DNA from: Nocardiopsis trehalosi NBRC 14201
GTDB lineage: Bacteria > Actinomycetota > Actinomycetes > Streptosporangiales > Streptosporangiaceae
NCBI RefSeq assembly: GCF_001552555.1
Contig: NZ_BCRK01000022.1
Span: 1 to 51,032, forward strand
DNA length: 51,032 nucleotides
Direction of reading: 5' to 3'
In this document: piece after piece, positions 7,502 to 15,696 of the stretch
Layout of the letters: each line of letters opens with the position of its first letter
Numbering within the stretch: the first letter of the stretch is position 1
Notes under the pieces: generated by a model
The model's input: only the letters and a program-made list of their open reading frames with translations
What the model was told of the DNA's origin: nothing
Databases searched by the model: none
Made by a program: the position numbers and the translations under genes

Positions 7502-8164
7502 TCACCAGCCCCGCGCGTGCCACTCCGGCAGGTGCGGGCGCTCGGCGCCCAGGGTGGTGTCCGCGCCGTGCCCCGGGTAGACCCAGGTGGCGTCGTCCAT
7601 CGCGGCGAAGACCCGCTCCTCGACGTCGGTGATCAGCGACCGGAAGTCCTCCGGCGAGCGCGTGCGCCCCACCCCGCCCGGGAACAGGCTGTCCCCGGTG
7701 AACAGGTGGGTGTGCCCGCCGGGGTCGTCGTAGCGCAGCGCGATGGAGCCCGGCGTGTGCCCGCGCAGGTGGATGACCGCGAGGTCGCACGCGCCCACCC
7801 GCACCCGGTCGCCGTGCTCGACGGGTTCGTCGACCGACACCGGCAGCTCCCCGCCGTCGGCGGGATGGGCGACGGTGCGCGCGCCGGTGGTGCCGACCAC
7901 CTCGGCCAGGGCCCGCCAGTGGTCCTGGTGGCGGTGGGTGGTCACCACGCGCGCGAGCCCGGTGTCGCCCACGAGTTCGAGGATGCGGTCGGCCTCGTCC
8001 GCGGCGTCGATGAGGACGGCCTCGCCCGTGCGGCGGCAGCGCAGCAGGTAGGCGTTGTTGTCCATCGGCCCCACGGCGAGCTTGGCGATGGTGAGGTCGG
8101 CCAGTTCGCGTGTGTCGGCGGGTCCGCCGACCCGCGTGTCTCCCGAGTACGTCACGTCCCCCAT
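7502..8164 (-). CDS. MBL-fold metallo-hydrolase (glyoxalase II-like)
   Basis: A 220-aa protein from ATG 8164. The metal-binding motif THRHQDHW gives His77, His79, Asp81 and His82. Further ligands appear in RGHTPGSIAL and FTGDSLFPGG, and in VYPGHGADT near the end. This is the layout of hydroxyacylglutathione-hydrolase-like enzymes, which cleave thioesters with two metal ions. The exact substrate is unknown, and mycothiol-type thioesters are plausible in this group (inference). Its ATG shares one base with the stop (TAATG) of the enoyl-CoA hydratase gene, so translation is coupled. A joint role in acyl-CoA thioester metabolism is possible. Confidence 0.87.
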   Translation of the reverse strand: MGDVTYSGDTRVGGPADTRELADLTIAKLAVGPMDNNAYLLRCRRTGEAVLIDAADEADRILELVGDTGLARVVTTHRHQDHWRALAEVVGTTGARTVAHPADGGELPVSVDEPVEHGDRVRVGACDLAVIHLRGHTPGSIALRYDDPGGHTHLFTGDSLFPGGVGRTRSPEDFRSLITDVEERVFAAMDDATWVYPGHGADTTLGAERPHLPEWHARGW

Positions 8165-8958
8165 TACAGCACCCACCTGGGCGGCCGCTTCTCGAAGAAC
8201 GCGGCGCGGCCCTCGGCCGCGTCGTCGCTCGCGAAGAACGCGCGGGACGTCTCGGCCATCTCCCGCAGCGCGGCGCCGCGGTCGGCGGGGCGCACCCCGC
8301 GGGCGGTGGCGAGGACCTCCTTGGTGCGGGCGAGCGCGGTGGGCGCGGCGGCGCGCAGCCCGTCGAGGACGGCGCCGACCTCCGCGTCCATCCGGTCGGC
8401 CGGGACCGCCGCGGTGAGCAGGCCCGCCTCGGCGGCGGCCGCGGCGTCGAACGCCTCGCCGGTGAGGAAGTAGCGGGCGAGGTGGCGGTCGTGCATGCGG
8501 GCGGCGACCGGGACGGAGATGATGGCCGGCACGACCCCGATGCGGACCTCGGTGAACGCGAACGTGGTGCCGTCCGGGGCGAACGCCAGGTCGGCGGCCG
8601 CGACGAGGCCGATGCCGCCCGCGCGGGCGGGCCCGTTGAGCTTGGCGACCACCGGTTTGGGGGCGGCCATGATGGCGGCGAAGAGGTCGGCCATGCCGGG
8701 CGCGGACGGGTCGGGTGCCCGGCCGGCGCGTTCGGCGGCGACCTCCTTGAGGTCGGCGCCGGCGCAGAACGCGGGCCCGGCGCCGGTGAGGACGACCGCG
8801 CGCACCGCGTCGTCGGCCATGGCGGCGGCGAGGCCGTCGGCGAGGTCGGTCCGCAGCCGCGCCGACAGGGCGTTGCGGTTGGCCGGGGAGTCGAGGGTCA
8901 GGGTCGTGATGCCCCGTTCGGTGTCGCGGCGTACCAGCGGTCCCGTGGCGTCGGCCAT
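8164..8958 (-). CDS. enoyl-CoA hydratase/isomerase family protein
   Basis: 264 aa from ATG 8958, which has AGGAAGGGGG about 8 nt upstream. A GTG at 8997 would extend it by 13 residues without a good ribosome-binding site. Crotonase-fold features are the oxyanion segment FCAGADLKEV, the ARAGGIGLVAAADLAFA region, and FTEVRIGVVPA, which carries one catalytic Glu. At the position of the other classical Glu (GGGxEL) the sequence reads GGIGL, as in methylglutaconyl-CoA-hydratase-like members. The reaction may therefore differ from classical crotonase. It is the first gene of a two-gene operon with the MBL hydrolase. Confidence 0.85.
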   Translation of the reverse strand: MADATGPLVRRDTERGITTLTLDSPANRNALSARLRTDLADGLAAAMADDAVRAVVLTGAGPAFCAGADLKEVAAERAGRAPDPSAPGMADLFAAIMAAPKPVVAKLNGPARAGGIGLVAAADLAFAPDGTTFAFTEVRIGVVPAIISVPVAARMHDRHLARYFLTGEAFDAAAAAEAGLLTAAVPADRMDAEVGAVLDGLRAAAPTALARTKEVLATARGVRPADRGAALREMAETSRAFFASDDAAEGRAAFFEKRPPRWVL

Positions 8959-9041
8959 CGTCGGCCGCCCCCTTCCTGGTCGGGTGACGTCGGACACGAT
9001 CCTGCCGCAGAGGGGCCCGGAACGGGGCGCGCGGGTCGGGG

Positions 9042-9503
9042 TCAGGAGGCTCCGCGCAGGTGGCGGAGCGCACCGTCGGCGTGGGCGCGCATGCGGACCT
9101 CGTCGGCGACGACGTGCCGGACGCGCCGGTCGGTGCCGATGACGAACGTGCGGCGCCGCGTGGGGGCGAGCCCGGCGAGGAGGCCGCCGCGCCGGACGCC
9201 GAACGCGCGGGCGACCTCACCGTCGGTGTCGCTCAGCAGCGGGTAGTCGAAGCCGTTCACGCGGGAGAACTCGCGCTGCCGGTCGGGCGGGTCGGCGCTG
9301 ATGCCGACCCGCTGGGCGCCCACCTCGGCGAACTCGGCGGCGAGGTCGCGGAAGTGGCAGCTCTCGGCGGTGCAGCCGGAGGTCAGCGCGGCGGGGTAGA
9401 AGAACAGCACCACGGGCCCGGCGGCGAGCAGCCCGCTGAGGGTGTGCCGCGCGCCGTTCTGGTCGGGCAGGTCGAAGTCGGGGGCGAGTTCTCCGATGTC
9501 CAT
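9042..9503 (-). CDS. bcp: thioredoxin-dependent peroxiredoxin, BCP/PrxQ type
   Basis: A 153-aa protein with an AhpC/TSA fold. Peroxidatic Cys44 lies in FFYPAALTSGCTAESC (Thr three residues before Cys), and resolving Cys49 is five residues later, the atypical two-Cys spacing of PrxQ/BCP. The start MDIGELAPDFDLPDQNG is typical. It reduces hydroperoxides in the cytoplasm at the expense of thioredoxin. ATG 9503 lies 6 nt after a TAGCCT box with no Shine-Dalgarno sequence, so it is probably leaderless. It is a single-gene unit. Confidence 0.9.
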   Translation of the reverse strand: MDIGELAPDFDLPDQNGARHTLSGLLAAGPVVLFFYPAALTSGCTAESCHFRDLAAEFAEVGAQRVGISADPPDRQREFSRVNGFDYPLLSDTDGEVARAFGVRRGGLLAGLAPTRRRTFVIGTDRRVRHVVADEVRMRAHADGALRHLRGAS

Positions 9504-9509
9504 GCCGCC

Positions 9510-9515
9510 AGGCTA
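9510..9515 (-). promoter_or_regulatory. -10 box TAGCCT, 6 nt before the bcp ATG (leaderless layout)
   Basis: On the minus strand TAGCCT, GGCGGC, ATG follow one another directly. Confidence 0.6.
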
Positions 9516-9577
9516 GCCCGGGGCGCGGGGGCCGGGGCGGGTGGCCGGGCCGTCGGCGGGCGGACCCCGTGCGGGGG

Positions 9578-9594
9578 CCGGCGGCACCCGCCGG
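9578..9594 (-). terminator. 7-bp hairpin after the phosphodiesterase gene
   Basis: CCGGCGG, loop CAC, CCGCCGG, 27 nt past the stop of the minus-strand gene. Confidence 0.45.
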
Positions 9595-9620
9595 AGCGGT
9601 GCGCGGCGCCGGGCGCCGGG

Positions 9621-10766
9621 TCAGGCCGCTGTACCGGCGCGAAGAAGGGGCACCCGCAGTTCGGCCGGGGTGAGGGAGCCGTGGTGGCCGATCAAGGCGG
9701 CCTCGGCGGGGTCGGCGGCCGGGGCGACGAGGGCCGTCCGGCCCAGGGCGAGGGCGAGGACGTCGCCGATCCGCGCCCGCAGGTGGGGTGCCACCGGCCC
9801 GAACAGGCCGCGGTCGATCGCCTCGTCGCGGGAGAGGACGGCCGCGCGCCCGGTGAGCCGGTCGCGCCAGGCGGCGAGGACGTCGGCGGCCGCACCGGGC
9901 CGGGCGTACACCTGGCGGGCGCGGGCCTCCCCCGCGAGCAGCCGCACCCCCGCCGCGAGGTCGGGGGCGCCCTCGACGTCGACGCGGGTCTCGGGCGCGG
10001 TGTCGACCATGCCGTGGTCGGCGGTGACGTAGAGGGCGGTGCCGGGCGGGAGCGTGTCGGCGATCCGCGCGGCGAACCGGTCGACGCGTCCCAGCTGGGC
10101 GCGCCAGGCGGCGGAGTCGACGCCGTGCCGGTGGCCGAGTGAGTCGAGTTCGCTGTGGTAGGCGAAGACGAACGCCCGGTCGGCGCCGGCGAGCGCGGCG
10201 ACGGTGGCGGCGGCCACGGCGTCGGCGCCCTCGGCGGCGACGTAGCGGCCGCCGCGTGCGGACGCCCGGTTCAGCCCGGTGCCCTCGTAGGCGCCCGAGG
10301 CGACGTAGGCGGCGTCGACCCCGGCGCGCCGGGCCCGCTGGTAGGCGGTGGCGCGGGGCTGCCACCGCTCGGGGTCGAGGTCGGCGGGCCAGCGCAGGTG
10401 GTCGACGGCGCGGTCGCGGTCGGGGTCGGCGACCCGGGCGCCGAGCACGCCGTGGGCGCCCGGAGGCAGGCCGGTGCCCACGCTGGTCAGGCTGGTGGCG
10501 GTGGTGGTCGGGAAGCCCGCGGTGATCGGGGCGGCGGCGTCGATCAGGGAGCCCAGGAACGGGGCGAGGTGCCGGTGGGCGGTCAGCGGCTCCCAGCCCA
10601 TGCCGTCGACCAGCAGCACGCAGGCGCGGCGGGCCGGGGGCAGGCCGAGGACGTCCGGCTCGCCCGGGACGCCGAGCGACGCCAGCACCGAGGGGACGAG
10701 GTCGGCCAGCGAGCCCCGGCCGTAGGCGGGGACCTCCAGGCCGTCGGCGGCGGGTTCGGTCACCAC
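9621..10766 (-). CDS. alkaline-phosphatase superfamily nucleotide pyrophosphatase/phosphodiesterase
   Basis: 381 aa from GTG 10766 (GTG 10763 also possible; GGGAGG lies upstream). The metal-binding motif LLVDGMGWEPL is near the N terminus. The FPTTTATSLTSVGTG segment carries the predicted Thr nucleophile, and the late motif TADHGMVDTAP supplies the second metal site. This is the order found in nucleotide pyrophosphatase/phosphodiesterase (NPP-like) and PglZ-like members. There is no signal peptide, so it appears cytoplasmic. The substrate is not known. The gene stands alone between two hairpins. Confidence 0.85.
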   Translation of the reverse strand: MVTEPAADGLEVPAYGRGSLADLVPSVLASLGVPGEPDVLGLPPARRACVLLVDGMGWEPLTAHRHLAPFLGSLIDAAAPITAGFPTTTATSLTSVGTGLPPGAHGVLGARVADPDRDRAVDHLRWPADLDPERWQPRATAYQRARRAGVDAAYVASGAYEGTGLNRASARGGRYVAAEGADAVAAATVAALAGADRAFVFAYHSELDSLGHRHGVDSAAWRAQLGRVDRFAARIADTLPPGTALYVTADHGMVDTAPETRVDVEGAPDLAAGVRLLAGEARARQVYARPGAAADVLAAWRDRLTGRAAVLSRDEAIDRGLFGPVAPHLRARIGDVLALALGRTALVAPAADPAEAALIGHHGSLTPAELRVPLLRAGTAA

Positions 10767-10815
10767 GGGAACCTCCCGGACGGACGGAGACGGCCGGCGG
10801 ACCCGGCACCGGCAC

Positions 10816-10840
10816 CGGCGACCGCACCACGCGGTCGCCG
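10816..10840 (-). terminator. 10-bp perfect hairpin after the DUF5998 gene
   Basis: CGGCGACCGC, loop ACCAC, GCGGTCGCCG, about 30 nt past the stop of the DUF5998 gene. Confidence 0.75.
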
Positions 10841-10869
10841 CCGGGCCTCCCGGGCGGGCGCCGGCCGGG

Positions 10870-11463
10870 TCAGCGGGTGGTGGCCTCGGACAGGACGTTG
10901 GCGAAGTTGATCAGCGCGGCGACGGGCTCGGGCCCGTCGGCGGTCTGGCTCACCCGCAGGGTGAGCGGTTCGGCGGTGATGGCACCGGTGTAGCCGTGGT
11001 CGAGGTCGCAGGACTCGTCGGCGCATGAGGCGGGTTCGAGGTCGATGTGCGCGATGGCGCCCCAGTTGACGTTGAGGCTGATGCTGAGCACGGCCTCGCT
11101 GGGCATGGTGCCGGCCACGTAGTTGGCGGGGTCGGCGACGACGCGGGTCAGCGCGACCGACTGGATGTTGCCGATCTGGATGGCGTCGGTGGTGGTGGAC
11201 GCGTGCGGGCGGTCGGCGTCCTCGGCCGGCGGGTGCTCGTCGGTGTGGCAGACGATCAACCGGGTGGCCGTGAGCAGCAGGACGGTGATGTGCCGCCGCA
11301 TCTCCATGGCCGGGTCGAAGGTGGCCTCGTGGTGGACGACGAAGGCGTCGGGGCTCTCGGCGCCGAGCGCGGTGGCGACGGCGTCGATCACGAGGCCGGG
11401 GTAGTACCCGCTGCGCTCGATCTCCGAGCGCCAGTCGGTGGACACGGCACGCGTTTTCCTCAT
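10870..11463 (-). CDS. DUF5998 family protein
   Basis: A 197-aa protein starting MRKTRAVSTDWRSEIERSGY. It matches the actinobacterial DUF5998 family in length and in the segments GYYPGLVIDAVATAL, VVHHEATFDPAMEMRRHITV, TATRLIVCHTDEH and ISLNVNWGAIAHIDLEPASC. The fold resembles a beta-rich sheet like those of PH-like domains (inference). Two Cys in SCADESCD could bind metal. ATG 11463 has GGGG-rich upstream sequence. It is divergent from the small proline-rich gene. Function is unknown. Confidence 0.8.
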   Translation of the reverse strand: MRKTRAVSTDWRSEIERSGYYPGLVIDAVATALGAESPDAFVVHHEATFDPAMEMRRHITVLLLTATRLIVCHTDEHPPAEDADRPHASTTTDAIQIGNIQSVALTRVVADPANYVAGTMPSEAVLSISLNVNWGAIAHIDLEPASCADESCDLDHGYTGAITAEPLTLRVSQTADGPEPVAALINFANVLSEATTR

Positions 11464-11575
11464 GCCCCCATCCTGCCCCCTCCCGGCGGCGGATCGCACG
11501 CGCGGCCGCCCCGTCCACCCCGCGCAGACGGGTGCGGACACGGGTAACGGGGCGCGACAGGGGTAGGGCGAACGC

Positions 11576-11779
11576 ATGAATGAGGCACGCGACGCAACCC
11601 TTCCGCCCGTCCCGGTGCCCCCCGATCCGACGGGGCCGCCGATGCCCGATCCGGCGCGGCCGTTGCCGCCCGACCCGATCCCGGTGCCGCCGGAGCCGCT
11701 GCCCGACCCCGGCCCGGGGCCGGGCCGCACGCCGGGCCCGCTGCCGCCGGAGCCGGAGCCCGAACCCGAGCCCGCCTGA
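11576..11779 (+). CDS. small proline-rich protein
   Basis: A 67-aa open frame with GGGGTAGGG about 8 nt before ATG 11576. Nearly half the residues are proline, arranged as PPDP, PPEP and (EP)n repeats, ending EPEPEPEPA. There is no signal peptide or hydrophobic helix. Codon third positions are G/C-rich as in real genes, but composition alone cannot prove coding. It lies between the divergent DUF5998 gene and the convergent acyl-CoA synthetase gene. It may be a disordered linker-like protein or a chance frame. Confidence 0.45.
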   Translation: MNEARDATLPPVPVPPDPTGPPMPDPARPLPPDPIPVPPEPLPDPGPGPGRTPGPLPPEPEPEPEPA

Positions 11780-11800
11780 CCGGCGCGCGCCCCGGCTCCG

Positions 11801-14569
11801 CTAGAAGGTCACGCCGCGCAGGCGGCGCGGCCCGGAGTCGGGGCGCGGCTCGGCCGCCGGGCGCAGCCACACCCGGGCGCCGAGGACGTGGGCGCCCTCG
11901 GCGTTGACCATGACCGGGTCGAGGTCGACGTGCGCCACCTCGGGGAACGCGTCGACCATCCGCGACAGCCGGATGAGCAGGACCTGCAGCGCCTCGACGT
12001 CGGGCTGCTCGGCCAGTGAGGTGGCGCCCGCGGGCAGCCCGAACAGCAGCGGGGCGGCGCGCACGGCGTGCACGAGGTCGGCGGCGTCGGCGTCGGTGAG
12101 CGGGGCGAGCCGGAACGCCCGGTCGTCGAGGAGTTCGGCGGTGACGTCGCCCAGCCCGAACCCGACGACCGACCCGAAGGACGGGTTCTCCCCCGCGCGG
12201 ACCACCGTGGGCACCCCCGGCACCACCATGCGCTGCACGACGAGCATGGCCTCGTCGCCCAGCCGGTCGTGCAGCGCGGTGAAGGCGCCGTGCACGTCGC
12301 TGGCGGTGCGCAGGTCGGCGCGGATGCCGCTGCCGCCGGCGCGCAGCCGCAGGTCCGGGGCGTTGGCCTTGACCACGACCGGGTATCCCAGCTCCTCGGC
12401 GGCGGCGACCGCTTCGTCGGCCGAGGCCACCGCGATGTCGGGCCACACGTCGATGCCGTAGCAGGCGAGCAGGTCGCGGGCGGTGGCGGGGTCGACGGCG
12501 GTCTCCTCCTTGTGCACGGGCTCGCTGGTGAACCAGACGCCGTGCACGTCCCCGGCGCCGCCGCCGTCGGCGAGGCTGCGGTCGATGATCTCGCGGGCGC
12601 GGGCGCCCTCGATGTCGGGCAGTTCGGGGTGGCGGCCGGGGTCGCGGCGCCGCCACAGGGTGTACCGGGTGGCGTGGGCGAGGGCGCGGACGGCGTCCTC
12701 GGGCGCGGGGTAGGACGGGATGGAGCCGCGGACGGCCTCCCCGTTCTCGCCGGTCCGGCGCAGCTCCTCGGGCAGCCCCTGGTAGCCCAGGTAGGTCGTG
12801 ACGATGGGCTTGGCCGAGGTGGCGGCCTTGGCGCGCAGCACCTCGGCGACGTCGTCGGAGATGGGGGTCAGCGCGGGGATGAACACCACGACGACGGAGT
12901 GGACGGAGTCGTCGGCGAGCGCGGCGGTGAGGGCGGCGTCGAAGTCGGCGGCCGTGGCGGTGGGGCCGAGGTCGACGGGGTCGTGCGGGCGCAGCCCGGA
13001 GCGCACGCAGGCGTCCTTGACGAGCAGGCCCAGGGAGTCGGAGTTGCCGAGGATGCCGACGCTGGGCCCGGCGGGCAGCGGCTGGTAGGCGAACAGCTGG
13101 GCGACGTCGAAGAGCTGCGTGATGTCGTCGACCCGCACCACCCCGGCCTGCTGGAACAGCGAGGTCACCGCGTAGTCGGGCAGGTCCAGCGCCCCGGCGG
13201 CGTGCCCGGTGGGCACGCCCTGGGTGGAGCCGCCGCTGCGCACCGCCACCACGGGCTTGTGCTGGGCGAGGCGGCGGGCCAGCCGGGTGAACTTGCGCGG
13301 GTTGCCCAGCGACTCCAGGTACTGGAGCACGACCTCGGTGGCGGGGTCCTCCTGCCAGTACTGGATGAGGTCGTTGCCGGAGACGTCGGCCCGGTTGCCG
13401 GCCGAGACGAACGTCGACAGGCCCATGCCGCGTTCGGCGACCCGCTGCAGGATGGCGCGGCCGAGGGCGCCCGACTGGGAGAAGAACCCGATGGGCCCGC
13501 GCGGGGGCACGTGCGGCGACAGGGTGGCGTTGAGCGACACGGCGGGGTCGGTGTTGGCGATGCCGAGGCAGTTGGGGCCGACGACGCGCATGCCGGCGGC
13601 GCGCGCGGTGCGCACCAGCTCCTCCTGGCGGGCGCGCCCCTCGGGCCCGGACTCGCCGAACCCGGAGCTGACGACGACCAGGCCGTGCACGCCCTTCTGC
13701 GCGCACTCCCCCACGACGTCGCCGACCATGTCGGCGCGGACCGCCACGACGGCGAGGTCGACGGGGTCGGGGATGTCGAGCACGCTGCGGTAGGCGCGGA
13801 CGCCGGCCACCGCCTTGGCCTCGGGGTGCACCGGGTAGACGGGGCCCTGGAAGTCGCCGGCGAGGAGGTTGCGCAGCGCCGTCTGGCCGATGGTGTGGGC
13901 GGTGCGGCTGGCGCCGATGACGGCCACGGACTCGGGGAACAGCAGCCGGGCGATGGAGCGCGACTCGGCGCGCTGCTCCCGGGCGCGCATGACCTCCTGG
14001 GAGCTGTCGGTGGGGGCGAGGTCCAGAGTGAGGCGGATGACGCCCTCGTCGAAGGTCTGCTGCGCGGTGTACCCGGCCTCGCGGAAGACGTTGATCATCC
14101 GCCGGTTCTCGGGGAGCACGTCGGCGATGAAGCGGCGCACCCCGCGCTCCCGGGCCGCCGCCCCGATGTGCTCCAGCAGCACCGACGCCAGGCCGCGCCC
14201 CTGGTGGGCGTCCTCGACGACGAACGCGACCTCGGCCTCCTCGGGGGTGACCTTGTCGTAGCGCACGACCGCGACCATCACCCCGGAGATCGTGGCGATG
14301 AGCGCCACCCGGTCCTCGTAGTCCACGGTGGTGAACCGCTGGACGTCGCGCGAGGACAGCTTGGGGTAGGGCGCGAAGAAGCGGTAGTAGATCGTCTCCG
14401 GCGACAGCCGGGAGTGGAACTCCCGGAGCAGGTCGGCGTCCTCGGGGACGATGGGCCTCAGGTGCGCGGTGCCGCCGTCGGTGAGCACGACGTCGGCTTC
14501 CCAGTGGTTCGGGTAAGAGTGCACGGTTTTGAGGGTAAACGAGATCGGCGGCGGCGTGGCGGACGCCAC
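11801..14569 (-). CDS. GNAT acetyltransferase fused to ADP-forming acyl-CoA synthetase-like protein (Pat/ACS family)
   Basis: 922 aa from GTG 14569 (GTG 14524 is possible). Residues about 30-200 are a GNAT domain with the acetyl-CoA loop HQGRGLASVLLEHI. Next come a CoA-binding Rossmann domain (PESVAVIGASRTAHTIGQ), succinyl-CoA-ligase-like domains (GILGNSDSLGLLVKDAC, with a His in PTGHAAGALD), and a C-terminal ATP-grasp domain (LGYPVVVKANAPDLR). Homologues include the protein lysine acetyltransferases Pat/PatZ, which acetylate AMP-forming acyl-CoA synthetases. Here the GNAT domain is N-terminal, the reverse of Salmonella Pat. The usual Gly-rich TNAGGPG loop reads GNSDSLG, so synthetase activity is uncertain. 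It is divergent from the PfkB gene. Confidence 0.87.
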   Translation of the reverse strand: MASATPPPISFTLKTVHSYPNHWEADVVLTDGGTAHLRPIVPEDADLLREFHSRLSPETIYYRFFAPYPKLSSRDVQRFTTVDYEDRVALIATISGVMVAVVRYDKVTPEEAEVAFVVEDAHQGRGLASVLLEHIGAAARERGVRRFIADVLPENRRMINVFREAGYTAQQTFDEGVIRLTLDLAPTDSSQEVMRAREQRAESRSIARLLFPESVAVIGASRTAHTIGQTALRNLLAGDFQGPVYPVHPEAKAVAGVRAYRSVLDIPDPVDLAVVAVRADMVGDVVGECAQKGVHGLVVVSSGFGESGPEGRARQEELVRTARAAGMRVVGPNCLGIANTDPAVSLNATLSPHVPPRGPIGFFSQSGALGRAILQRVAERGMGLSTFVSAGNRADVSGNDLIQYWQEDPATEVVLQYLESLGNPRKFTRLARRLAQHKPVVAVRSGGSTQGVPTGHAAGALDLPDYAVTSLFQQAGVVRVDDITQLFDVAQLFAYQPLPAGPSVGILGNSDSLGLLVKDACVRSGLRPHDPVDLGPTATAADFDAALTAALADDSVHSVVVVFIPALTPISDDVAEVLRAKAATSAKPIVTTYLGYQGLPEELRRTGENGEAVRGSIPSYPAPEDAVRALAHATRYTLWRRRDPGRHPELPDIEGARAREIIDRSLADGGGAGDVHGVWFTSEPVHKEETAVDPATARDLLACYGIDVWPDIAVASADEAVAAAEELGYPVVVKANAPDLRLRAGGSGIRADLRTASDVHGAFTALHDRLGDEAMLVVQRMVVPGVPTVVRAGENPSFGSVVGFGLGDVTAELLDDRAFRLAPLTDADAADLVHAVRAAPLLFGLPAGATSLAEQPDVEALQVLLIRLSRMVDAFPEVAHVDLDPVMVNAEGAHVLGARVWLRPAAEPRPDSGPRRLRGVTF

Positions 14570-14668
14570 CCTGCTCAGCGCGGTGCCGGGAACCCGCCGT
14601 ACGGCCGGTTCCCGTCGCCGCGGGGATCACGCAGGTCTGCCACTTCGTTACCCGCCGTCCTCCCGGAA

Positions 14669-14692
14669 CCTGTTAACGTCTGTCGACACAGG
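14669..14692. promoter_or_regulatory. imperfect dyad CCTGTTAACG...CGACACAGG between divergent genes
   Basis: CCTGT and ACAGG arms flank a 14-nt centre that contains the 8-bp palindrome TGTCGACA. It lies in the 182-nt divergent region between the GNAT/ACS and PfkB genes, about 60 nt before the PfkB start. It is a possible operator or promoter element. Confidence 0.3.
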
Positions 14693-14751
14693 CTTTCAGG
14701 TGCGCGGGCGGTTCCCCCGGTCGGCGGGGCGGCAAGGTGGTGGGTGAGATA

Positions 14752-15654
14752 ATGGCACGTGTGGTCGTGATCGGCGATCTCATGACCGACGCCGTCGCGC
14801 GGGCGTACCACCCCCTGGCGCGGGGCAGCGACACCCCGGCCTCGGTCATCACCTACGGCGGCGGGTCCGGCGCGAACGTCGCCGCGTGGCTGGCCATCGA
14901 GGGCGTCGACACCACGTTCGTCGGCCGCCGCGGCTCCGACATCACCGGCCGCACCCGTGAGATGGAGCTCATGGGCTACGGCATGGACTCCCGCGTCGTC
15001 ATGGACCCCGAGCGCCCCACCGGCACCTGCGTGGTGATGATCACCCACCGGGGCGACCGCACCATGCTCAGCGACCCCGGCGCCAACGCCCGCCTCCAGC
15101 CCGAGGACCTGCCGCGCGACGTGTTCGGCCCCGACGGCCACCTGCACGTGTCGGGCTACACCCTCATCAACGAGAGCTCCCGCCGCGCCGCCCGGGTGGC
15201 CCTGCGCATGGCCCGCGAGACCGGCATGTCGATCTCGGTCGACGGCGGCTCGCACGCCCCGCTGGAGCGCGCCGGCGCCGAGAACTTCCTCGACTGGACC
15301 AACGGCGCCCGCCTGCTGTTCGCCAACGTCGACCAGGCGTCGGTGCTCACCGGCCGCGACGAGGCCGAGGCCGCCGCCAAGGTGCTCACCGCCTGGTACC
15401 CGAACGTGGTGATCAAGCTCGCCGACGCCGGCGCGCTGTGGGCGTCCAAGACCCGCGACGACCTCGTCGTGGTGCCCGCCGAACCCGTGGAGCCCTCGCC
15501 CGGCTCGATCGGCGCCGGCGACGCGTTCATCGCCGGGTTCCTGCCGCCGTGGCTGGCGGGCAAGCACCCCAAGGACAGCCTGGTGGCGGCGCACCGCCTC
15601 GCGGCGCGCGCCCTGCACCAGCCCGGGGCCCGCCCCGACCTCGGCGACTCCTGA
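14752..15654 (+). CDS. PfkB family carbohydrate kinase
   Basis: 300 aa from ATG 14752, with GGGTGAG 5-10 nt upstream. The N terminus is RVVVIGDLMTDAVAR, followed by the Gly-rich sugar-site motif TYGGGSGANVAAWLA. The C-terminal PfkB signature GSIGAGDAFIAGF has the catalytic Asp. The fold belongs to the ribokinase family and phosphorylates a sugar or nucleoside with ATP. The substrate is not clear; ribokinase-like or adenosine-kinase-like use is possible. It is a single gene, ended by a hairpin shared with recQ. Confidence 0.88.
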   Translation: MARVVVIGDLMTDAVARAYHPLARGSDTPASVITYGGGSGANVAAWLAIEGVDTTFVGRRGSDITGRTREMELMGYGMDSRVVMDPERPTGTCVVMITHRGDRTMLSDPGANARLQPEDLPRDVFGPDGHLHVSGYTLINESSRRAARVALRMARETGMSISVDGGSHAPLERAGAENFLDWTNGARLLFANVDQASVLTGRDEAEAAAKVLTAWYPNVVIKLADAGALWASKTRDDLVVVPAEPVEPSPGSIGAGDAFIAGFLPPWLAGKHPKDSLVAAHRLAARALHQPGARPDLGDS

Positions 15655-15668
15655 CCCGCACCCGTCCG

Positions 15669-15696
15669 GCGCCGCACCCCCGAGGGGGCGCGGCGC
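15669..15696. terminator. bidirectional hairpin between pfkB and recQ
   Basis: GCGCCGCACCCCC and GGGGGCGCGGCGC form a 13-position stem with one mismatch and a tight GA centre. It fills the gap between two convergent genes. Confidence 0.75.

Noticed and set aside
12068-14752. Long open frame on the plus strand opposite the GNAT/ACS gene
   Set aside because: It is a GC-bias shadow of a real gene, with repetitive Gly/Val/Asp composition and no domain.
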